Source of the DNA: Podospora pseudoanserina
Taxonomy: Eukaryota; Ascomycota; Sordariomycetes; Sordariales; Podosporaceae
Direction of reading: 5' to 3'
Length of the DNA stretch: 64,000 nucleotides
NCBI RefSeq assembly: GCF_035222485.1
Contig: NC_085925.1
Location: 186,001-250,000 of the forward strand
Position 1 is the stretch's first letter; each line of letters opens with the position of its first letter. Under the pieces are notes generated by a model that searched no databases, was not told the origin of the DNA, and saw nothing but the letters and a program-made list of their open reading frames with translations. Positions 56,387 through 64,000 of the stretch are shown one piece after another. The translations under genes were made by a program, and so were the position numbers.

Positions 56387-58709
56387 ATGCCACAAGCTCC
56401 AGGTGGGTCGCCATGGTCTCTTTCTGCTCCTGTCCCAAGGCCCAGTCGGTGCTAATAGTAGTCCACCGCACCTCCAACAGAAGAGGACATTATCCGCATA
56501 CTGGTGTCGACCGACAATCATGTGGGCTATGCAGAGCGGGATCCAATCCGGAAAGATGATAGCTGGCGGACCTTCGATGAGATCATGCAGATAGCGAAAG
56601 CCCAGGACGTTGACATGGTTCTTCTTGGCGGCGACCTCTTCCATGACAACAAGCCATCTCGAAAATCCATGTATCAAGTCATACAATCTCTGCGGAGAAA
56701 CTGTCTGGGCATGAAGCCCTGTGAGCTGGAGTTTCTGAGTGATCCGCAAGAGGTTTTCGGTGCATCAACCGACTGCGTCAACTACCAGGACCCCGACATC
56801 AACATCTCCATTCCAGTCTTCTCTATCCATGGAAATCATGACGACCCCAGTGGCGATGGTCACTACTGTTCGCTCGATCTTCTACAGGCTGCCGGGCTCG
56901 TCAACTACTTTGGCCGTGTGCCTGAGGCGGACAACATCCACGTCAAGCCGGTTCTCCTGCGAAAGGGAGAGACTAAACTGGCCCTCTATGGGCTAAGCAA
57001 TGTTCGTGATGAGCGGATGCACAGGACATTCCGAGACAACAAGGTTCACTTTTATCGGCCAGGCCAGCAGAGGAACGACTTCTTCAACCTACTGACCCTT
57101 CATCAAAACCACTACGCCCACACACCAACCAGCTACGTATCAGAGAACATGCTGCCCGAGTTTCTGGACCTTGTCATCTGGGGCCACGAACACGAATGCT
57201 TGGTGGATCCCATAAAGAACGATATCACCAATTTCCATGTCATCCAACCCGGTTCCTCCATAGCCACCTCTCTTGTGGAGGGCGAGGCGGTAACAAAGCA
57301 GGTTGCAATTCTCAACATAACCGACAGGCGTTTCACGGTAGACAAAATTCCCCTGAAAACGGTCCGGCCATTCGTCACCAGGGAGGTTGTGCTGGCGGAA
57401 GACAAACGATTCAAGGGACTCGAGAAGAAACAGGACAACCGCCAAGAAGTCACCAAACGCCTGATGACAATTGTTGAAGAGATGATTGAGCAAGCTAATG
57501 CCCTGTGGGAGTCCACCCACGGCGGTGATGCTGCCGAGGATGAGGAGACGCCTCTTCCCCTGATACGACTCAAAGTGGAATATACCGCTCCGGAAGGCTC
57601 CAAGTTTGACGTGGAAAACCCCCAGCGCTTCTCCAACAGGTTTGCCAGCAGGGTGGCCAATCAGAACGACGTCGTGTACTTTTACCGAAAAAAGACAGCA
57701 GTCACAAGTGAGTGGAGGATACAAGAAGAGCGGCCGTGCAAGAAGCTAACCAAGCGCAGGGAAAATTCCCAACGACTCAAAGGAGCTGCGAGAAGGCGTT
57801 GCAGAAGCCCTGGAATCGGTCGATACCATCAAGGTCGACACTCTTGTGCAGGAATACTTTGCCCAGCAGTCTTTGAAGATTCTGCCACAGGCTCCTTTTG
57901 GAGATGCTGTCAACCAGTTCGTCAACAAAGATGACAAGCATGCTGTGGAGATGTTTCTGCTCGAGTCACTCTCCACGCAGGTCAAGGGGCTGCTGCAGCT
58001 CGATGACGAAAAGGTGACGGACGACTTGGAGGCACAAATCGAGGAATACAGGAAAGTCATGGAGAAAAATTTTGTCATCGGCCAGCACAAGCAAGCACAA
58101 CGCAAGAGGAGGTTCAAGCCCAAGCCCAATGGCTGGGATTCCGATGTGGATGGCCACTGGCATGCCCAGCCGGAAGCGCTTGAAGAGTTGGTGGCATCTC
58201 CACCACAGGCAACTTCCAAGAGCCGAGGCGGTGCTCGCCCAACCTCTGGCGTTGTCTTCAGTGATGAGAACGAGGACATGTTGGAGGAGGAACCGGTCGC
58301 GGCGGAGCCAAAGCGAGCAGCGAGAGGAGCCCGAAAGACTGCTGCCACACCAGCCAAGAAAGCAGCAGTGGCCAAGAAGGCGGCAGCGCCTGCGAAGAAA
58401 GCCACGACGAGGACTGCCAAAGCAACTGCACGAGGTCGAAAAAGGGGCAACCCCTTCGAGGACAGCGACGAAGAAGAAGAAGACGTGATCATGGAGGACG
58501 ATGATTTTGAGCCACCTCCACCCTCGACACGTGCTATACGGGGTGCTACCAAAAGCACTCGGCAAACCACACTCAACTTTGCCTCGCAGTCCCAAAAACC
58601 GGCCAGGGCGACGCAAAAGGCGATCGAGATCAGTGACGATGAGATTTCAGAGGATGATGATGCCTTTGAGACCATGCCCGCCACGAGCAAGAGGGGCAAG
58701 CGTCGCTGA
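56387..58709 (+). CDS. mre11: Mre11 double-strand-break repair nuclease
   Basis: Three exons (56387-56402, 56481-57707, 57760-58709) with introns of 78 and 52 nt give 730 aa. Exon 1 has 16 nt (MPQAP plus one base) and splices to EEDIIRILVSTDNHVGYAER, restoring the universal start. Phosphoesterase motifs are intact: STDNHVGY, LLGGDLFHDNKPS, IHGNHDDPSGDG, LHQNHYAH and IWGHEHEC, with Asp17, His19 and Asp57 among the manganese ligands. The capping region follows (FVTREVVLAED, PLIRLKVEYT). The second splice gives TAVTRKIPNDSKELREGV. The C-terminal 200 residues are disordered: KKA/PAK repeats like a linker-histone tail, RG dipeptides, acidic serine clusters (EDSDEEEED) and a STRQTTLNFASQ motif. With Rad50 and Nbs1/Xrs2 it forms the MRN complex for end resection and telomere work. 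Confidence 0.97.
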
Positions 58710-59212
58710 TGGCTGGTGCAATTAGGGCAGGATATGCCGATTTTGTATGAATAAATGACCAAGTGTAAAGAAAAGACAGAAAAAGGGCAAATGCATTCAA
58801 TAGTCTGGGCAGCTATCTGAGTAGCCAACATATCCATATCATCTCTCCTGTCTCCTAGCGGGTGTAGTGTGCTGCTGGAGGGGAGCAAAGAGGCTGGCAC
58901 GGTGCGGGTGCACTGTGAGAGGTTGCCGCTGAACACTGTACTTTGCAACCATGCACCTTCTCAAGTCCCAAGCTCTCTCTCTCTCTCTCTCCCATCCCAA
59001 CGACGATCGGGCTGTCCAGCATTTTCTTTCTTCCCATACGTAACGTACGGTACAACCGGCATACACGGTACCCAAATCACTCCATCGCGCTTTTGCCCGG
59101 CGCACGCGCTTTCACTGCGGGCTTCGAATCGGGAGATCCATTTAGACTTTCGACAATTCATTGCTGTCGCGGCGTCTGAACAACCCGCAATCATAACCTA
59201 GAGCAATTGAAG
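58710..59212. other. Spacer between mre11 and TAF10
   Basis: 3' flank of mre11 and the promoter/leader of TAF10. A CT dinucleotide run at 58973-58991 lies in the likely promoter. Confidence 0.55.
58973..58991 (+). repeat. CT dinucleotide tract upstream of TAF10
   Basis: About nine CT units 220 bases before the TAF10 start. CT-rich tracts are common core-promoter features in filamentous fungi. Confidence 0.75.
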
Positions 59213-59914
59213 ATGGCGACCGGCACTCAACCAACCGAGAATCCCGACCAGAGTGCGTCCGCATCCACACAGCCCAACGGCACGCAACCACCACCTACGA
59301 ATGCGACAGCGACTGGCGAGGCTGCCGTGGGAGCCGTGGAGGGAGGGCCCGTCGTCCCGCCCCTCCTCGAGGCGAAGACTCCATTGAGGAAAGATGCTTC
59401 GCTCAAGGAATTCTTGAACAAAATGGAAGACTACGCTCCCATTGTACGTATACCACCCCCTTCGGAGTCCAATTCATTCCCTGTGTCTGACTTTGCTTCA
59501 CCACAGATTCCCGATGCAGTGACCAACTACTACATGACCCGAGCCGGCCTCCCGCCTCCACCGCAGACCGACCAAAGGCTCGCCCGCCTCTTAGCGCTTG
59601 CCACGCAGAAATTCATCGCCGACATTGCTGCCGATGCTTATCAATACAGCCGCATTCGCGCAAGCAACACCAGTGCCAACAACCCCATGGGCAACCTGGG
59701 CGCCGCAGCTGGTTTCCCCATCCCAGGACAGCCGGCAAATCAGCCTGGGGCCAAGGATCAGGGTAGGGGCGGGCCTTTGGGCATCCAGAGGCCAGGCTAC
59801 GGTGGTGGTGGACAGGGTAGTCAGCAGAACAGGACGGTGCTCACCATGGAGGACTTGGGCATGGCCGTTGGCGAGTTCGGGGTGAATGTCAAGAGAAGTG
59901 AGTTTTACCGCTAG
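59213..59914 (+). CDS. taf10: TAF10, shared TFIID/SAGA subunit
   Basis: Two exons (59213-59443 and 59507-59914) joined across a 63-nt intron give 212 aa. The N-terminal 60 residues are Thr/Pro/Ala-rich. The histone-fold region begins [20 protein letters not shown], then [40 protein letters not shown] and ends [24 protein letters not shown]; this is the TAF10 signature, including the LTxEDL and VKRxEFYR ends. TAF10 pairs with TAF3 or TAF8 in TFIID and with Spt7 in SAGA, in the nucleus. The fungal insertion between helices 2 and 3 here is Gly/Gln/Asn-rich. The intron has a multiple-of-three length and no stop, so an unspliced transcript would stay in frame. The gene converges on the uS19m gene. 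Confidence 0.95.
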   Translation: MATGTQPTENPDQSASASTQPNGTQPPPTNATATGEAAVGAVEGGPVVPPLLEAKTPLRKDASLKEFLNKMEDYAPIVRIPPPSESNSFPVSDFASPQIPDAVTNYYMTRAGLPPPPQTDQRLARLLALATQKFIADIAADAYQYSRIRASNTSANNPMGNLGAAAGFPIPGQPANQPGAKDQGRGGPLGIQRPGYGGGGQGSQQNRTVLTMEDLGMAVGEFGVNVKRSEFYR

Positions 59915-60353
59915 ACTCTGGGGTGTGTAGTCATGAAATGGGCAAGCGACACATCGGTTGGCATGGGCACACGGAGTAATTTTTACCGAGTCAATAAGCG
60001 GGTCACACAACACAGGCGTTTGGGAACAAGAATGGAGGGCCAGGCGTTTTTTTTTTTTTTTCGGTAGGGAGTCCTGTATCTACCATGGGAAAGGACCACG
60101 GGATCGGCCATCTTATTTCTTGGTAGTTGATTGCTTACAAGCGAAAGGTTTATTATTTGGTTCTGCGGTTCTCTTGACCCTTCTTCTTCCTCATATACTT
60201 GGCCAGGCCGAAGTTAATCCTTGGCGATGATGCCAGCAGGATGTTGGCTCGCCAGTTCTTCTGCTTGGCCCGCGACATAAACGGTGCCGCTCCGTGCTAT
60301 TGATACAGCAGTTGTACAGGGTATCATCACGTCCCAAACGGGAGCGCAATCTT
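59915..60353. other. Convergent spacer with poly-T tract
   Basis: 3' flanks of TAF10 (plus) and uS19m (minus). A T run of about 15 occurs at 60047-60061. No gene. Confidence 0.6.
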
Positions 60354-60853
60354 CTATTTCTTCTTGCCCCAGATGAATGGTTTTCGGGTCCTATGGCCCA
60401 ATACATAGTCAGCTCCCACATTCCCGTGCCCATGCTTTCTTGACGGAATGTTGTGTACGTTGAAAACTCGCCGAGCTTATGTCCCACCATCTCCTCGGTA
60501 ATGGTCACGTCATGGTAGACCTTGCCGTTGTGCACCTGGAACTTGAGCCCCACGAAGTTGGGGAGAATGGTGGCCGACCGGGCCTGGGTCCGGATCGGGG
60601 CAATCTTTTGTCCTGGCTCGGGCCGTACAATAGGGAGTCTTGAGCTTGTCAGTTGTCGGTCGGGAGAAGCAGCCCTCTCGTGAGCGACTAGGCCGGGGGA
60701 GGACGGCCGCGGGAGGACGGGGACTTGATGGCCTTACGGGACAATGTGCGGGCCTAGACCAGTCAGTAAGCCAAGTCAGTCCATCGTCAAGAACAAGTGC
60801 TGCAACTGACCTTTCCAGACCGAGCGCTTGAGCAGGCACCTCGTGGGCTGCAT
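60354..60853 (-). CDS. rsm19: Mitochondrial small-subunit ribosomal protein uS19m
   Basis: Assembled by eye from four small exons: 60853-60811, 60753-60738, 60638-60459 and 60390-60354, with introns of 57, 99 and 68 nt, giving 91 aa. The spliced product reads [91 protein letters not shown]. This is a complete uS19 fold with the hallmark KRSxWKGPxI, IxVHNGK, [13 protein letters not shown] and TR. Its short length and the absence of the cytosolic uS19 N-terminal part mark it as the mitochondrial/bacterial type (Rsm19). Phases close exactly (43, 16, 180 and 37 nt). Exon 2 is only 16 nt, encoding PHIVP with partial codons at both ends. It contacts 15S rRNA in the small-subunit head. Confidence 0.93.
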
Positions 60854-62178
60854 GTTGGGCAGGCAGTGGGAGTGTGTGGTGGGACAACAAGAAGCAAGCA
60901 CTCCTGCGTGTTGGCTGTTTGGCTGTCCACCAAGGTGCTCGCCGTTGACAGAAATCCTGGCCGCGAAAAGTTAATGTGGGGCCTCAGTCTGTCAGGTCAC
61001 GTGCCCTCCCTGAGCACAACCACCTTTCGTCTCCTCTGCTCACGCTGACGTTCCTCGTCCCTGGCCATTCGATGCGATGGAATAATTCGCACAGCCGGTG
61101 CACTGACAGCATGGTTCTTCTCCTCATCCCCACAAACTACGATCCATCATCTGTGCACTCTCTGGTGAGCGTCGGCAACAGTCACCACACCATCATAAAG
61201 GTACCCACAGACCTTGGGTAGGTAGGTAGTACTATCATACTCATCCGTCCTTGGCAAACCAGGCTCATCTGTGGCTGCTATAATAAGGCTCTTTCGGCCA
61301 CGTGATGATTTCACATCCAGCTATCAGTCAACTCAGCTCTCGAGTTTGCTGATCTCCCGAGAAGGAGTCGAGGTCTTCATTGCATGAACCTGCCAGGAAG
61401 ACTCGGCCAACAAACCAATGGTACGACATGGATATACGCCCAAGTTGCAGCAATATGTGGTACACAGTACGGCTGTCTGTCGTCATCAGTCATCATGGTT
61501 CCCACCTCTTCGCTCTGGCTTCTGACAACTCAAGGGCATCTCGCCAATTGAGGTAATAAACTCCATGTCACCTATCCCAGGAGGTAGCGAGCCCCTCACC
61601 TCCCAAGCAGAGCTGCAGTAGGGAACTCCTGGTCAAACATCTCAACCGTAACTGAGACGAAGCACGCCAGTCATCAGCTCCATGTCCGTGACCAAACTAT
61701 CATGTCCACCGGCAGGGTTTCCGCGGGGCAGTTGGGAGACTGTTTCGACATGTCTCTTGGAGGCTCACCTCCGTACGCGACAACAAAGCAGGTCACTGGG
61801 CTTGCAGTACCCGCATGTCGTCCATGCCCGGGCTCGATAACCCCAGTTGGTCCCATATTGATAACATCTCCTGCCGAACAGTCTTCGAGAGTCCGCTGGC
61901 GATTTCCTTTGACAACAGTTCCCAGCTCGGCTCCTCCTAATTCCAACCCCGGCCTTATCACTTTCGGCGCAGCAGGGCTGCGATGGGCCTGTGGTCCGAC
62001 TCAGCGGGTTGTCCTTCAATGAGTACAGTTGATCGTAACTTGAACGATATATTTCATCTTGTGCTCCCCTCGCCCGATTGCCAGCGCCGAGGCGATCATT
62101 GCGCATCTCTGTGCCAACAAAGCATGGGGCACCACAACGAGCAATCATCTACGGCTTTCTGTGTTCCCATGTCACAAG
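60854..62178. other. Divergent intergenic region before the right-hand regulator
   Basis: About 1.3 kb between uS19m (minus) and the Zn2Cys6 gene (plus). Frames such as 61674-61961 (minus) and 61702-62022 (plus) carry no domain. A short GGTAGGTAGGTAGT repeat is near 61219. Confidence 0.5.
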
Positions 62179-64000
62179 ATGCCTAGGCAACATCTCACCC
62201 CAAACGCTTGTTTGGTATGCCGCAAAAAGAGAACCAAAGTAACAGAGCATCCCCTTCCCCATTTTCGAGGTCCCAACCACACCTCTCTCTGCCGACAATA
62301 TCACTGACAAACTTCCATCAGTGTGATGGACAGATACCATGTCGCCGATGCAGGTCAAGGGGCGAGGAGTGCTCCTACGAGGATAAGAAATGGAGGACCA
62401 AAGACCACCTGCGATCCGAAATTGAAAGGCTGAGGGCAGAGCAGCGGCAAGGCGAGGCTGTTATCCAAGCACTTGTTGACAACAAGCCGGACCAGTGGGA
62501 AGTAATTCAGGACCGCATGCGCGCCGATGAATCCCCCGATGCCATTGCAGAATGGATTCGCTCACTGAGAGGTTTGCCGGATTCTTCACAGACTCACCGG
62601 GGTCTATTTGGGAGTACGCCTGCTAGTGGGCTAAACAACTTTATACCCACACCCTTCCAGTCACAATTCAACCCAACGATGCCTGGAATAGGGAGTGTGC
62701 CTACCGGCGGCTTCCCAGAAGCAGGATCGGATGTCCTTGATGCATTCACTACGAATAATGGGCCAGGCAACGTCGGAAACGGCGGTACCAACATATGTCA
62801 CGTCACCAGCACCATGGAGGGAGCTTCTCGTCCAAGTTTTTCCGCTGACTTGGTCGCTCCTGGAGATCGTATATCATTGCAAAAACACGGGACCTTTGTT
62901 TGCCCGTCCCTGTCGCCCACAGACAACTCCTCCCATACCATGAACCACCCACTGGACATGGCTGGACCCGCGGCTTGTCGTCTTGTTCCGAATCTAACCC
63001 CCTATGGGCCTCCTGTTCGGACCTGGACTACTGTTACATCCGACAAGCATCTTGTCCAGCGACTCCTTTCGAGATTCTTCTCGGGACTCTTTCCGTGCTT
63101 GTCATTGATATCTTACGCGCACTTCATTCATGATTTTGAAGAGGGCACTGCGCGGTACTGCTCAGAAGCGCTTGTGAATGCCATCCTCGGCACAGCATGT
63201 AGGCTCTTCAACGCAACATCTCAGCTCATTTCGAGGATCAGCTTCGGCGACGCCTTTGTGGGTGAGGCAAAGAGGCTGCTAACGGCTGAGGATAACCACG
63301 TGAATCTCCCAAGCATACAGGCTCTCGCCATCCTTGCTCTGGGGGAGATGAGCCAAGGGAACGATGAAGAGGCCGAAACCCTCCTCCGGGAGTCGGTAAG
63401 GGCCTCAGTTCATCTTGTCTTGGAAGCTCGTGATCTGGACGGGAAGGAAAACGAGGATTTCAGAGTAGTGCGAGCACTGGCATACTGTGGTGTATTTTCT
63501 CTCATGAGGTCTGTTACCCTTTGGGTCGGCTGTCATTTGGATCCCCTCTAACCTGAAGAAACTTAATATGCCAGGTTCCTTCGCCTCTTGACGGGAGATC
63601 TCGAGCCAAAAGTTGGGCCGTTGTTCATCCGACTTCAGCCTAATTCCCCGAGTCTTGACGAGGATACGCCCCAAACACGAGTGGAGCGAGGTTTGTTGTG
63701 CCCAATCCATTCTTCGCGGCTTCCAGGTTTTGCTGGCTAATGTGTTGCTGCTGTAGGCATCGCGCTCCAGACGCAGTTCTTTGCCGAGTTGCGGTTTTGT
63801 CCGCCATCATCGAGGTTTATCTTTGAGGTCATGGAGACAGCACACACCTTTCTGTCTTATAATTACTCTCGAGCCATGACCGCCAGTGATCTCGAGAGTG
63901 CATACGACAGATGTGTGTGCTCATATCGCCAGTTTCTAGAATCGTTAGCGCCAGCCTCCAGTCCCTCACAGGACACACTGCTCGCACAGTATGCCCTTAC
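62179..64000 (+). CDS. Zn(II)2Cys6 fungal transcription factor, 3' end outside the window
   Basis: Four exons are visible (62179-62238, 62322-63508, 63575-63690, 63757 to beyond 64000), introns 83, 66 and 66 nt; at least 535 residues. Exon 1 ([20 protein letters not shown]) splices in phase to [20 protein letters not shown], completing the six-cysteine cluster. A basic linker and short coiled coil follow ([20 protein letters not shown]). The middle is Ser/Pro/Gly-rich. From about residue 275 a fungal-regulator middle homology region is seen ([79 protein letters not shown]). The following splices restore MRFLRLL and [15 protein letters not shown]. The style recalls nitrogen/xylanolytic-type C6 regulators, but the target is unknown. 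The coding frame is open at the right edge, so the gene is cut by the window, not broken. Confidence 0.88.

Noticed and set aside
57746-58948. 400-codon minus-strand frame opposite the Mre11 tail
   Set aside because: Ser-rich shadow of the KKA/acidic tail; no start context or homologous feature.

Overview
This window looks like a chromosomal segment of a filamentous ascomycete, most likely a sordariomycete and possibly Sordariales. The reasons are short introns (mostly 52-99 nt, GT..AG, often with CTAAC-like branch sites), intron-poor genes with long intergenic spacers, and a fungal gene content: PDR-type ABC transporter, Zn(II)2Cys6 regulators, SAD-1/Rdp1-type RNA-dependent RNA polymerase, DUF1996 secreted protein, PRO11-type striatin and an XPA/Rad14 protein. 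I assembled 22 intact or window-truncated protein genes and one decayed dehydrogenase from the translations, choosing splice sites that keep phase and restore family motifs. I found no rRNA, convincing tRNA, CRISPR array or clear transposon.

Layout. 1-2842: no recognisable gene. 2843-4450: GT31-like glycosyltransferase with a PAN-like tail. 4687-13526: accessory-looking block with a Zn2Cys6 regulator, a divergent full-length PDR transporter and a multi-pass membrane protein of unknown function. 13981-17630: two minus-strand enzyme genes, a tandem dimeric-barrel/alpha-beta-hydrolase fusion and a MetE-C-like zinc methyltransferase homologue. 18897-22705: RNA-silencing polymerase. 23166-27392: an F-box membrane protein and a C2H2-type protein. 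29324-30200: histone H2A.Z. 31084-31764: small zinc-ribbon protein. 34028-36091: RRM-R3H protein of the Pin4/Cip2 type. 38298-39416: bisphosphate nucleotidase of the Met22/HAL2 superfamily. 41044-42219: secreted DUF1996 protein.

43954-60853 is a mostly housekeeping block: striatin, Rad14/XPA, PHO88/SND3, a Pof1-like nucleotidyltransferase, a decayed short-chain dehydrogenase, APC10/Doc1, Mre11, TAF10 and mitochondrial ribosomal protein uS19m. A second Zn2Cys6 regulator begins at 62179 and runs off the right end.

Functional links. The only arrangement suggesting joint function is the divergent regulator/transporter pair, which shares a 1.2 kb promoter holding a PDRE-like CGG palindrome. Several genes share chromatin or genome-maintenance roles (H2A.Z, TAF10, Rad14, Mre11, APC10), but their spacing and orientation give no sign of co-regulation. 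The most unusual items are the double-barrel/hydrolase fusion, an APC10 with a long acidic N-terminal extension that starts with a D-box-like motif, and a 16-nt internal exon in the uS19m gene. I did not see a clearly new multi-gene system.
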